Positions 12,003 to 23,703 of a stretch of 64,000 bases of DNA are shown here, piece by piece. Both the position numbers and the translations under genes were made by a program. The first letter of the stretch is position 1, and each line of letters starts with the position of its first letter. The notes beneath the pieces are model-generated. The model had not been told where the DNA came from. It searched no databases and worked only from the letters and a program-made list of their open reading frames with translations. Source of the stretch: Ophiobolus disseminans (taxonomy: Eukaryota; Ascomycota; Dothideomycetes; Pleosporales; Phaeosphaeriaceae); assembly GCA_010093685.1 (NCBI GenBank), contig MU006225.1:874507-938506 (forward strand). The letters run 5' to 3'.

Positions 12003-14329
12003 CTATGCGACGGGCCAGCGGGACCGCAAGCCTTGCATCCACTGTCCATAGAGAATATCGGCTAGCAAACCTTGCTGCTCCATGCCTTTTTCGACATAAC
12101 CGGGGAACTTCCTTTCGTCGAAAGGCGTTGCAGAGTCACTGCCGAAACCCTTTTCGCCCACCACGAATGCACTCTGGCGACGACGGTGAGACTTGAGGTG
12201 TGGGTTGTTGTTAGCCAGGACGAGTTTGGCGGCCTTGAGAGGAGAGCCTGAAGTTGTGCTCATTGGCGTGCCGTTTGGAGTCTGGTGGGGTGTTGACGTA
12301 GGTGTGTATTCGTCGGCAGTGTAGTTGATAGTGGTACTTGATCGGGCAGCTGTGTTGGAGCGTATGCGTGTAGTGCTAGTCCCGTGTACAGTCGTGCCGC
12401 TCAGACTCGTCTCGCTGGTTTTTGTGTTGTGCTTTCGGGGCGAATGCGCTGGGCTAACTTCAATGCCAAGCGCGGATGCGAGCTTTGCATCGTTCTTTAG
12501 CCTATCTACCATAGCTTTCAGTAGCATGAACTCGCCCTGCGGGTCTACTTCGTCAAGCTGCTGCCATGCTTGACCAAGACGCCCAATCGCTTCTCGCTGG
12601 TGAGGAGGCGCGGTATCAGCGTATGCCTGCTGGAACACACCGTCAAGGACCTTGCTGTATGCTCGTCGTCCATAAAGCGCATCCTTGGTAACCTGCAGCG
12701 GTGGGTACTCAGGCGCTGGGGGTGTATTCTCGTTGTTAACGTCCAGAGGATGATTCGAGTTTGGCGGCGATGGACGAAATGTGCGGGCTTCTGGGTTTGG
12801 TTGGAAACCGTGGTTGGCTGGGTCACTCGGAGGAGGGTTTGATCGCAGAGCGGCACGACGCTCTCCACTAGGTACACGCTTGAAATGACGAACAGTGGAA
12901 GGTGAGTTTCCAAAGCTCATGTCGATGCCCAAAGGCTGTTTCGGGACGTTGCTAATGCGGCGAGCAGTTCCATGAGCCCCGGAAGGTACGCGGAACGCTG
13001 TGCCCTGCGATACCTTTCGTGAAGACGGCCGTCGACGCTCACGCACTGGCGAATCGGTCACATCACCTAGGGGGGCGGCGTCCAAATCCATGCGCTGCAT
13101 CATGTTTGCAACTGCAGCGGCATCTGTGGAAGGTATGCGTGCGACCTTGCGTCGTTTCGCGGTCTGTTGGGCTGCGTTGGCAGTGCTAGGCCGGACTGTG
13201 TCGAACACCCACTCATCCTCTTCGGTTCTAGGGGACAGATCGCGCCTGTAAAAGAGTCAGCGAAAAGACTAATGCATGATAACGGCACTATACTCACATA
13301 GTCTCCTCGTAGTATTTGGGGTGCGAAGCGGCCTGTTGCTCTCTCTGGGCCTCCCACATTTGCTTGCGCTCCACCAGCTCTCGCAATGCCTCGACTTTGC
13401 CCGCACGCTGAATGAAGCGGTGCTTGAGGAGTTCCTTGGCTGTGCCTCGTCGATCAGGGTCCTTGATGAGACAGTGCGCGATGAAGTCCTTGAAGTCCTT
13501 GCTCCATTGATCACCGGAGAGTCGAGGAGCTGGATTCTTTGGGATAGTGAAGAGCACCTTCATTGGGTGAGACCCAGCGTATGGTGGTGCTCCCTCTGCA
13601 AGTTCCATTGCGGTGATGCCCAGAGACCAGATGTCCGCCCTGAAGTCATAGCCGGCTTCTTGTATAACCTCGGGTGCCATCCAGAATGGCGTGCCCACGA
13701 ACGTCATCCTCTGCGATTTCATGTTGGTCAATTGTGCGGCGACTCCGAAGTCGGCGAGCTTGACCCGGCCTTGGTCTGTGAGGAGGACGTTGGCGGCTTT
13801 GATGTCTCGATGAATCTTGCCCGTGGAGTGGAGGTAGTCGAGTCCTAGCAGCAGCTCCCGACACATGATGGCGATGTGTGCTTCGGCTATGGCACCCGGT
13901 GCCAGCTACTCATGTCAGCCCTCGGATTCATTTGCCTGTTCCAGTCTCTCCCACATACCATGTCGGCTGCAGATCCTCCCCCTAGAAACTCCATGACAAT
14001 CCATAACTTGACGCCCTTGACGAAACTTGTCTTGTATTCGGTGACGTATGGGCTGTGGCAGGTGCTGAGCAGCGCTATCTCAGCTTGTATGTCGGCCAGC
14101 TCTTCACTGCTGTCTTCGAGGTCGATCTACGAGGGGTGAGTAACTTGGTCGAGACGTGGGATGGAGTGCGCGTACGTGTTTGATGGCAACGATCTCGCCA
14201 GTTGTTCGGTCGACAGCTTTGTACACCTTTCCGAAGCTACCACCTGTCACGTGTAAGCTGATGCCACTTTTTGCCTGAACCTTGTCACGTACTGCCCAAC
14301 TCCTCCATCACCTGGTAGTTGTCGGCCAT
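12003..14329 (-). CDS. Ste20/GCK-family serine/threonine kinase, Sid1-like
   Basis: Five exons (14329-14293, 14243-14176, 14126-13959, 13905-13298 and 13245-12003) join in frame to 707 aa. The kinase domain fills residues 1 to about 270: glycine loop GSGSFGKVYKA, lysine in VAIKH, catalytic loop HRDIKAANVLL, DFG in LADFGVAAQL, GCK signature GTPFWMAPEV. A YYEETMRDLSP segment and a long serine/proline-rich, probably disordered region follow. The C-terminal tail (LLADILYGQWMQGLRSRWP) looks conserved. Domain order and sequence resemble Sid1/SepL-type GCK kinases of the septation initiation network, which act upstream of NDR kinases at the spindle pole body to time septum formation. Another GCK-III member remains possible, so no symbol is given. 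The first exon is only 37 nt. Confidence 0.9.
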
Positions 14330-15706
14330 TGCGTCGACGGAGATGCACTGGGCTAGTATATGCTGCTCGGATTTCTGTGGCTATGCGAGTCCAGGGTGAG
14401 GGTGGACGGCAGTCGCCTTGGGATAGTACTGTTGGGTAGAAATAGGGTTATGATGTTGCACTTCATGCGACGCTGCGATGGATATCGGGGTCGGACAGTG
14501 AGTGCAGGGACCATATCACCGGGGCAACGAGCCTAGCATCAACACTGAGCACAACCCCGCGCACCGACTGTGCTAGCGAGGGAGCCATGGCGTATTAGAG
14601 GGGCATTATAACAGATGCAGAAAAGCAATTTTACAATGGTACAACATGCGCAACGTCGGTGTTCATGATGGTGTTTACGGCACGAGTTTCTGCATTGAGG
14701 CCGACTAAGAGACCAACCTGCAGCGGCTCCATCTCAACCATGATTAGAACATTACCCTGCATGAGAGCGGGTCAAATGCAGCAGCGGCAACCGGAAATAT
14801 TGAAGTTGACATGGCATTTGGCAGCATGTCGTTTTGCCCAGACCGAGGCCCCGCTGAGAGACCTTTGACAGGGATCCGCGTCGGTCAGGCCAATAACACC
14901 CCCCGTCTCCATAACGATGCGAGACTCTTCGGAGCGGGCACCCCAGGTTGGACGATGCTAATTTCGTGTTTCATGCGGCAGCACGCCATTGCAGCAGTAC
15001 TCCTGAAAGAACACAGCCAGATCATCGAACGTAATTGACAGAGGCAGGAGGCAGTGGTTCTCAGTGCTTGTGTAGGTGATGGAGCACAGTCACAACCAAG
15101 TCGCTTAGTGACCACTGGGACACAAACCTAATGTTTGAGAGCAAAGACGTAAGTCTGCTCATGTTTGCTCATGAATCACGGTCGATTGCGTTCTCAGGAG
15201 AACAATGACAGCAGCAATGAAGACACCACAGTGACCATTAGCTGTCTGCCCGCACTCTAAAACACAACTTACTTGGCCTGTCAACACCATCCAATTCACT
15301 TCACATGCGATGACTTCCCACCTGGACAACAGAGCTAGCTGAGCAGGCCGGCCCTTGGACATTAGTCCAGGGAGATTGTCCCTAAAATGGTTTGTTTGCG
15401 GCTCGAGCACCACCGCGTGAGCGACGGGTACACAAAGACGTCGGCGTCGGCTGTGCGACTGTTTGGATTGTACTCCCCTCTTCAACCTCCAGAGATGCGC
15501 CGTCCAGAGATCGTGGTATGGGTCATCGCGCAACTTTACTGAGGACGTTGTTTTCATGGTGCAGAGGCTCTGTCATCCTGCGCATTTTGGGCCTGCCAGC
15601 GGCTATCTTCACGCTCTACTGGGAGATAAATGGGTCCACGCCAGCCACCGCCTCGCTAATCTTACACCGACTCTTTCAACGACTCTGCCTCAAGACCTTT
15701 GTCTGC
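14330..15706. other. Divergent promoter region, kinase / DUF4048 gene
   Basis: About 1.4 kb between two divergently transcribed genes. An open frame continuous with the downstream protein runs back to 15392, but its extra residues look like translated upstream sequence rather than protein. No other gene is supported. Confidence 0.5.
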
Positions 15707-17401
15707 ATGTTGGGAACGAAGGAACAAGACATGGACTCCAATATTATCGACGCAAGCGGTAAAGACGCCATTGCAACGGACCGAGCGTCTCGAACCCTTG
15801 ACAGCGGCATAGGGGCGGGACCTGGAGCTAGGCCGTCAAAAAGATCCGAGTCCACCGCCTCTTCCAACACCACAACCTCCAGCACAACTTTGTGTCACCC
15901 TTCACCCACCCTCCCAATGCCGCACTCCCGCTCCAAGACCACGTCTCAAGTAGACCTGGTCGGTGCAGGAAAACGCCTGTCGTTACAGTTCCCCATCCAG
16001 ACCGCTGCGGGCAGCAACACTCCCAGCCACTCGCCGCGATCACGCCCTCAGTCGCTGATTTCCCAGTCGACGATCCCCTCACCGGAGGACATTGCCTCTC
16101 CCACTGAAACCAACATCCTCGCTGTTCTTGCCGCCCAGGAGCGCTACGTGCTCGAGCTGAAAGAGGACCTCAACAAAGCTGAGGCAGACCTGGTGACGCT
16201 CAAGAGGCACTGGACTCAACATGAGGCCAACAAACGCCGCAATGAAGTTCGCAAGGTCGCACAGCTGCAGCCAGTGAACACCCTTATCGACATATCGGAC
16301 GACAAGGACGACGAGGACGGCTCCAACACATGGATGCAGAAGGAGATGGAGAGGCGGAAAGCGCTTCTCAGCAACACAAAGAGCTCGCAGCGAAAGGTCT
16401 TCAGCGGGTCGCGCCACCTTCGCACCTTGTCGCTGCTGTCTCCAGACAAGGCCTACGCCCCCTCCTTCCCCCAGCCACTCGATGTCCAAGAAGACGAAGC
16501 CACCAACAAGCGACCCGAGCTCCCTACCCGGTCATCTACCTCGTCCGAACTCACACGACATGTCGCTGACACCGTGAAACCTGAGCGATACGAGACTGGA
16601 GGAAACATGGGAGGCATGCCCACTATCCAGCGTGAACAGCTCATCCGCGCCGGCACGCAAATGGCAACCGACTTCAAGAAGGGACTGTTCACATTCATTG
16701 AGGATATAAGACAAGCCACCGTCGGCGACGAAGCGCTGGATGGTGACGGCGACGGCCCAGCATCGAATGCCAGTGACTTCTTGATGAAGGGTGCACGCAA
16801 ACCTTCCAATGGCCGACCATCCCTAAACCGGTCCGCGAGTTCCAGGAAATCCGCCCAACGGATAGGCTCCATCGGCGACGACTTCTGGAAGGAGAACGGT
16901 CTGAGTGAGCCCAAGGCCTCTCCCATGCACAACAAGAAAACTCATATGAACAAGACCGCTCAAACCCCACAAAAGCAGATGCAAAAAGCCATGGACGAGG
17001 ACGAGGAGTGGGACAACTGGGAGACGCCCAATGACGCATATGCCGATAAGCCTGCTGGTGGCCAAGACAGCTCAGACGAGTCTGATGCTCCTTCGTCGCC
17101 CGGTCCGGGCAGCTCGAGAACGAGCACTAGGTACCACTCCAAGCGCCATGATAGCAAGGCATCGTCGCTCACAACTGTCAGCTCCAATGGCCACCCCGAT
17201 GATGGTGTGAGCGACTCGAAGCGTAACTCGATCCCTTGGCCGGATCTGGTCAAGCTGTCGCCGAACAACCTGAAGCGAACCGCGTCACACTTGATGAAGG
17301 AGTGGGAGAAGCAGTTGACGCCTCCTCCGGAGTCGAGGAGCTCGAACCACTCTCACGGCGATTACATGGGCCGTTCCGATGCCCACACTGATCTGATTTG
17401 A
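15707..17401 (+). CDS. DUF4048-family fungal protein
   Basis: Intronless frame of 564 aa from the ATG at 15707; the ATG at 15731 (MDSNIIDASG) is an equally good start. The N-terminus is serine/threonine-rich and likely disordered. A predicted coiled-coil stretch near residues 140-185 (LAVLAAQERYVLELKEDL onward) is followed by WMQKEMERRKALLS, RKVFSGSRHLRTLSLLSP and GTQMATDFKKGLFTFIEDIRQA, all features of the filamentous-fungal family annotated as DUF4048. The tail is acidic and serine-rich (MDEDEEWDNWETP). The family has no established biochemical role. The coiled coil and the phosphorylation-prone sequence fit a scaffold or trafficking factor, but that is inference. Confidence 0.8.
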   Translation: MLGTKEQDMDSNIIDASGKDAIATDRASRTLDSGIGAGPGARPSKRSESTASSNTTTSSTTLCHPSPTLPMPHSRSKTTSQVDLVGAGKRLSLQFPIQTAAGSNTPSHSPRSRPQSLISQSTIPSPEDIASPTETNILAVLAAQERYVLELKEDLNKAEADLVTLKRHWTQHEANKRRNEVRKVAQLQPVNTLIDISDDKDDEDGSNTWMQKEMERRKALLSNTKSSQRKVFSGSRHLRTLSLLSPDKAYAPSFPQPLDVQEDEATNKRPELPTRSSTSSELTRHVADTVKPERYETGGNMGGMPTIQREQLIRAGTQMATDFKKGLFTFIEDIRQATVGDEALDGDGDGPASNASDFLMKGARKPSNGRPSLNRSASSRKSAQRIGSIGDDFWKENGLSEPKASPMHNKKTHMNKTAQTPQKQMQKAMDEDEEWDNWETPNDAYADKPAGGQDSSDESDAPSSPGPGSSRTSTRYHSKRHDSKASSLTTVSSNGHPDDGVSDSKRNSIPWPDLVKLSPNNLKRTASHLMKEWEKQLTPPPESRSSNHSHGDYMGRSDAHTDLI

Positions 17402-17789
17402 TGACACCGATTTCGCAAACGATTCAACGATGATATTATGCATGTAGACGGCAGCAATTGCACGAGTGTTCTGTTCTATCTGAGAGACTATATATGGTGG
17501 TTTGTTGGTAGCTAGCGGTGATTCAGAAGCAGCATGGCACGAAACAGGCGTTTAACTGTGTGCTGAGTCGATTGACTAGCACTGGAAGACCTTCATTGTT
17601 CGTTAAAGCGTAATGAAAGCATCAATTACTTTACATGTATCCTCTGGCCACAAAACGTCGGCACCTCAGTGCCAAGCCTCGTTGGCAGCCGGCATCTTCC
17701 GTCCCCCGCGATGAACTCCGCAAAAGTTACTGGTGAGCGCATCGCATCGCCATCCCAACAACGCCGCCTCACCAATCTACCGACACATC
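17402..17789. other. Spacer between DUF4048 gene and TIM22
   Basis: 388 bp holding the DUF4048 3' end and the TIM22 promoter and 5' UTR. No additional feature is supported. Confidence 0.5.
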
Positions 17790-18592
17790 ATGGCTTTCCC
17801 AGGAGGACCAGGCTCGCTGCCTGCCGCCATGAACCCCAACGCTGGAATGTCGGACCAGGAACAGCAGATGGTGAAAGCGGTATGCCATCCCGCCTCATCG
17901 ACGAATTACACTTGGGACGAAAGCGTTGACATCTAGGCAGATGCAGATGGGCATGGAATCATGTCTCGGCAAGACCGTAATGGCAGGCGTCATGGGCGGT
18001 GGCCTGGGTGCTATGTTCGGTCTCTTCATGGCATCTGTACGTCCCCTCTCCCTCCCATACAGAAACACTTACTAACACAAGCCCACTACAGATGCGCTAT
18101 GACACGCCAATGTCCCAACCCCTCCCCGTCAACGTCACTCCAGGCACCAAACCCGGCACCGCCGCCGCAGCATCGACCGCAAAACCTCCCGTACCCTTAT
18201 CCGGCATCGTACACACATCTGCTACACCCACGCCTGCAATCACCCTCAACCCCACCGGCGGCGGCGCAGCAATCCCCATCACAGACCTACCTCTGCGCCA
18301 GCAGCTGCGTGCGGGCCTGCGCGACATGTACAAACAATCGTTGTCGTCCGGGCGCAACTTCGCCAAGGTCGGCGCCATCTTCAGCGGCACTGAGTGCGCC
18401 ATCGAGGGCCTGCGGGCTAAGAACGACTTGTACAATGGCGTTGCGGGAGGGTGTATCACGGGCGGCATATTAGCGAGGAATGCGGGGCCTCAGGCTGTGG
18501 CGGTGGGTTGTGCGGGCTTTGCGGTGTTTAGCGCGGCGATTGATGCGTATATGCGCATGCCTGAGGATGAGAGGAGTAGGCCCATTGCGTAG
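17790..18592 (+). CDS. TIM22: Mitochondrial inner-membrane translocase subunit Tim22
   Basis: Three exons (17790-17879, 17941-18036 and 18092-18592) join in frame to 228 aa. Tim22 forms the channel that inserts multi-spanning carrier proteins into the mitochondrial inner membrane. Seen directly: the Tim17/22/23 signature with glycine-rich membrane helices (VMAGVMGGGLGAMFGLF), a proline/threonine-rich loop, the conserved block RQQLRAGLRDMYKQSLSSGR, then FAKVGAIFSGTECAIEGLRAK and the final helices (GGCITGGILARNAGPQA). The conserved cysteines in MESCLGK and GTECAIEGLR are present. The first intron is best spliced at the second of two nearby AG acceptors (AG|GCAG), because only that restores the frame. 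Confidence 0.95.
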
Positions 18593-19494
18593 GCTGGAGT
18601 TGGGGAAGAATAAGGACTGGATGGAAGGGTGGTGTATGATAATATGTCACGCATGATGTGGAATGGCAATGTCTTGGGATAGCATGTAGCATTGGGCGGC
18701 GTTAGGGAAATCACCACATTTGAGATACCATTTAGAGTTGTGAGAATACCATGTTTTGATCGAAATTGGCGCCTGATCCACCATATTCCCGCCGACGTCA
18801 AAAGCAACAGATGGCCAAGTACAGCACTCTCGTCCGCCAGGCGTCCCTACCATGATGTTCGTGGTAACAGCCAGGACAGGTATTCCTGCATTTGCAGCTC
18901 TTACAATTCCAACCGAGAGTCGAATCTAAGACGTTGTTACCTCCGATGCGTGTCAGAGCTGCTGGTAATCAGTACGTGGCTTAAAAGAAGTAGCACACAC
19001 ATGTTAAGCACGTAGGGTTCCATTTACATGTTGATATTAAAAAACGTAACTGTGGTTTGCAATTTAGTCAAGGGATACAGCGTGAGATTAAGCCCGTATG
19101 AATGCGAGTACCGCCCTTACAAATGAGAAGTATGAAATCGTATCGTATGGGTCGTGGGTAGGGTGCTTAAGCAGTGATGTAGCCGTGTACACAACGGAGC
19201 TCATGTTTCGAGTGCTCGGACTCGTGCGTATTCTGGTGGGTCGACCCCCGAGCGTTCAAAAGAGACGAGTTCCTTGGTATTGGAATGTAGCCGGCATCAT
19301 GTTGGGGAAGATAAGGTGCGAGAGCGGGATGTGGGGAAGCGTTGAGGGAAGGCGAGACCTGGAAACGTATTTGGAAAGATAGCGCGCTGTAAAATCATAA
19401 GCAATAGGGAAAGGCGGTCGATAGGGAGCCGGGGGCAGGCCGTGACTTGGCGCGGAGGCCGACTTGTCGACATCGGGGAGGATCGTGCGGCGCT
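18593..19494. other. Intergenic, convergent 3' ends
   Basis: This 902-bp stretch lies between the TIM22 stop and the stop of a minus-strand gene. Short open frames occur but none is convincing. It should carry the two 3' UTRs. Confidence 0.45.
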
Positions 19495-20324
19495 TTAATT
19501 GTAGTATTTACCATAGACGCCATTCTCAAAATCGACGAGATCCTGAACGATGGATCCTCCTGCCCAGCTTTGGGGGCATGTGTAAACATCCACCACAACA
19601 CCTCGCTTGTGTGTCCCTACTGTTGGATTAGCCCAGCACTGTTGATGCACTTGAGGGGTGAAAGGGGAGCATGCTTACGTCCATGAGGCAAGGAATGGGT
19701 ATGCCATTGCGAGTTCTGGAACATCCAAGGTAGCCATTGCTGAAGATTTCCGGGGTCCATGGACATTGAGACCAATGCCAACAGAACGGGGAGTTCGCCC
19801 CTCAAGCCGCCATGTTGTGGATTTTGAGTTTGCGGTCCATGATATATGTCGGGTAACAACATGTGAGCCCACAGTTGGTCGGTTCGATGACATTTCAAGG
19901 TATCACCGTTTCCAGCCGGGGTCAGGTGTGAAGACTTGTCGGTCGCATCATGTTCGAATCTCAGAGGATGCCAACATTCATCCGGTCCTGGAGCCGTCGC
20001 ATCTCCTCGTAGCACCCAGAAGCCACGCCCACCGCTGTAGAATACTGAGAAGGTCTTGAAATGATTTAACGATCGTGGAAGGCTATCAGCAGGTACTGGA
20101 CGAATTCTGGTCTTCTCGCAGAACATGTAGGCGCCAGATAGGCCTCCACCAGATCTGTAGTTGTATTGAGGGGTGGTCGAAGGAATCCAGTGTCCATCTG
20201 TGGTAGCAAGAGGCGTGATATGTGGATTCTCGCGTATTTCGTCGACTTTGAATATATATGGTGGCTGTAGCGCAGCAGGTTAGGACCTAGACATGTAGCT
20301 GAAGATCACACAACTAACCGACAT
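19495..20324 (-). CDS. Unknown 238-aa protein, three exons
   Basis: I do not recognise this protein. Exons 20324-20319, 20264-19679 and 19619-19495 join in frame to 238 aa. The first exon is only six bases (ATG TCG) before a GTTAGT donor; the first intron ends in CTACAG after a CCTAAC branch site, and the second has GTAAGC and a GCTAAT branch site. The protein begins MSPPYIFKVDEIRENP and contains SGGGLSGAYMFCEKTRIRP, VFYSGGRGFWVLRGDA and a C-terminus VVVDVYTCPQSWAGGSIVQ. No signal peptide or membrane segment is visible. The unbroken frame across both introns and the change of frame exactly at the splice sites support a real gene. The tiny first exon is the weakest part of the model; translation could start further upstream. 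Confidence 0.55.
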
Positions 20325-23300
20325 AGCTTGTCTGCCAAGCTTATCCCAGCGTAGACTTCTCGATCGGTGGCGTGGTATGCGTAAAAGCTCCGAGGATGCA
20401 CCTGCCCTGCGCTGGCTTGGCTGCGACCCTTCATTCTCACCGGTCCTTTATCTGGCCGAATCGTTGTGAGGCTCTGCTCGGTGTCGTGCTATTGGAGAGT
20501 ATGTTGATAGCGACCCCAGTTTGGCGGTCATACGAAGGGTCTAGCTGTCTGCCGAAGTGCGGGTCGATAGCAGGAGCCGACTCCTGATAAGGTGGAGCTT
20601 GTCTCGTAACGAGTATGGCGGCATGCTTCTACGCGAAGTGCATATATATGCACTGCAGGATGATGGCCAAGTGCTCTTACCCCGCCACAGCTGCGTGCCA
20701 GAGTGAGCGTCGGGCCATGTTTCCTTATTGCTGTGTAGCGGTGACGTTTGCGGGGCGGGGAAGCTCTATGTGCTTGAGACGGCGATAGAGTGTATTCAAG
20801 CTCGACGACTTGCCAAAGCCGTTGTGAAAGCTCGAAGTGGGATGCGTGGACGCGATCTAGGCTCATTTAGCACCCCGGAGACTGGCCTCGCCCCTCTTGT
20901 ATGTCTAGTAGCAGGGGACTGTTGACCCTGTTGCCCGCTGATCCAGTGTCGAGCTTAGGATAGTGCCCCAACTCGCATATGACCTACTCGCCCGTGTCAA
21001 CCAACCAGCCGACGCAGGCCAGCGCCTGCCTAGAGATCAGGCGGGGCGCTGCTGTGAGGAAGCGCCATCCGCAAGTCTGTCACCTGCCATCACCCTGTGT
21101 GGTGGTGGACGGAGCAACAATCCCGTGCGAGAACTGGCTAGAGCAATGGTTGAATGGCGTGAAGCTTGAGTTGGCAAGGAGCAGAGTTGTTGGCCTCCGC
21201 GGATCTCGTTTCGTTGGCGGGTCGTTCTACCGCAGAGTCGTACACCGAAATGTGTGGCTAGACGTTGCACGTCGCACCAAGTAAGTCATACCCCATTGTT
21301 TGAGTGATGAAACGGTAGGTAGCTGAGAAAGCGTGGTGAATCCTTTGGTGTGGTGATAATCCATTACAAGGTTGTTCGGCTGCCGCAATAAGACGGGCAT
21401 ATGCGGCCGACAGGCGGTCAGAATCGATGCGGCTCTGCTCAAGTCGACGGGTTAAAAGCGAGCGGACTGGCGTTGGACTGCCGATGACAGACTACGGGCG
21501 CTTATCAAGTCGATCGAGGACTGAGGGCGTTTGACAAAATGGATCCGCTCGGCGGCTATGAGGACCGATTAGTAAGTACATTACTTCGAGATCGACAATT
21601 GCTACAGCTTCCTCGCAGTCAATGCTGAGGGACCATGCGTGGGTTAAGTAGACGCTCATGGGAGGCTGACTGCACTAGGAAGGCTGCGGCACAGAAGCGC
21701 CGTCTGGAGGACCTCTGCATGGCCGCTTCATTTGCCTTCTCTTCGTTCTCGTTGATCCAGACAAGCCGCTTATCCTCGCATTGGCGGGCAAGCATGCCAC
21801 ACCTACCTGCTTGAGAACGACTAATGAGCATGCATGGATGATGCGGCTGCTCTTCCTTGCCTCAATCTAGGCATACTGGGCCCGCGGTGCTGATCAAATA
21901 GCGGACACGACACCACCTGCAGAATTCAAACTTACGTTCACCGGAATCACCCCCTGTCCCGCAACAGCAGCCTTTGACAACCACCTGAACGGCCCACGAT
22001 ATAGACGAAACCCTCACCGGTCGCTCTGAAGACGGATACGCAAATCACTCGACACGCATCATGGTCATGCGCACACGGCGCTGGCTGACATGGCTTTCGA
22101 AGCGACGCACTGCCCTCGACCACTCAGGAGATGAGCATGTCTTACCGTCGAGGACTGTCCGCCGGCTATGCCACCCTAAGGGCCTCTGCGTGTGGAGGGT
22201 CCATAGCTAGAGTAATATCGCGCGGCAACCCCGCACAACGATACGACAGACGTCACCGTTGGCTCGTTCGACTCTTTGGCGCAAGAAAGTATTTAGCAAG
22301 ATAGTCGATCGTGGACCGAGAAAAGACTTCTGAGGCACCATCGACTGCTGCAGTCCCCGCTATCGAACACCATGGGATAACAGATGACAGGTGATGAGTA
22401 TGTTGCCATCTCTTCTCAGCCAATGGCCGTACTCAAACCTCCTCGGGTAGTGTCTGACCTTCCATCATCCGAGACGGTGGGCCGTTGATAAGAACCGAAA
22501 TAAGAGATAGATTGGCAGACATCCATGCCGCAGTCGAATGCCTGGCCATACCGCATGTCATGCGTAAGGAAAGAGATACTTGGGAAGAAGCCATTCATGA
22601 GATTGGTTCTACTGTCCTTGCCGTGTCGACTCTCAGGTACTGATTGGCCAGCAAACGCAGCCATGCCACCCACAACAGTCCGTGGAATGTCAGTCGATCG
22701 CCTATAGCCATGCTTCAAAAGACCCAATGCACTAGAGAGCGAAAACGATTCAGGGCGGCTCTCGCGCCTGTTCGAGCTAACCGTATCGGAAGGATCGAGC
22801 GGGTTCGGCCAGGCCTCCGCTGTCAGTCTCTTTTGCTATTCTTTGGTTTCATCGAAAGTCTTGTCGGGAGGGACCACGCCCATCAGATAATGCATAGCAA
22901 CTCAATGACACATATCAGCTATGTGTCCGGTCGGACTGCTGCTCGTCACAATGCAGCGCACGGCGCCCCCTCGAACGCACATCATCCGGAAGTCAGATCG
23001 AACCGGATCCGGCCCGCAAAGAACAGGTGGATCACATCCTGGCGGCTACGAACGAGCTCGGCATAAGACACCTAGCGTTGCGCTCGGTGGAGTTGGTCAT
23101 TGCGGCGGGCATGGCGGCTGTCGCCCGTGGCGGCGCACCCGGGAAATATTTGCTCATCGCGGGCCATGTCAACGAATGAGCTTAGGTAGTCTGAGTGCTA
23201 AACGCCAGCGCCGGCGTGATGGGAAGTAGCTAGCTTAGATGGGAGCTCAAGGAGTGCTAGCAGAGGTGTGGGAGGTTTATTGTGTTCGTCGATGGCGCTG

Positions 23301-23703
23301 GGGGCCGAGACCTAGGTGTCGGTGAGGTGAGTCGGACGACAGCTGTCATGGGTGCGAAAGTTAGGAAGCAAAGACCAGGACGCAATGAGGTACGCTGGAT
23401 CAGATGAAGTTGAAAGAAGACTGCGGGAGCTAAGACGGAAAGATCGTTTGGTGGTACGTACCTGCCTGTAGAATTAGAGGATAGCCTGGGCTTGGCCAAT
23501 CAGAGCTCTCTCAAAAATTTGCCTTCTTTTTGGCTCGCACAACGACACCCCACCGCCACAACTGTGAAATTTCGTAACTGCAACACCACAACAGTCAAAT
23601 CAGGCCGAAGCGTAGACTGAGTACGGCTTGATAAACTGAAACACTACAGTTTACAGCGTATCAACCGCGCCCACCTGCACAAGACTAGAACGTCGTTCCC
23701 ATC
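20325..23703. other. Gene-poor 3.4-kb stretch
   Basis: No reading frame longer than about 140 codons, no recognisable domain and no credible chain of exons on either strand. The longest minus-strand frame (22416-22727) is not recognisable. It ends at the NOB1 promoter. It may hold long-dead mobile DNA, but I found no terminal repeats. Confidence 0.45.

Noticed and set aside
15392..15706. Longer N-terminus for the DUF4048 protein
   Set aside because: The added residues show no family similarity and the sequence reads like a translated leader; ATGs at 15707 and 15731 fit better.
19940..19975. tRNA-like T-loop word (GTTCGAATC)
   Set aside because: It lies inside the coding exon of the unknown 238-aa gene and no cloverleaf can be formed around it.
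20324..20434. Upstream frame (MKGRSQASAGQVHPRSFYAY) as the first exon of the 238-aa gene
   Set aside because: It is in the wrong frame at the only good donor (GTTAGT) and cannot be joined to exon 2.
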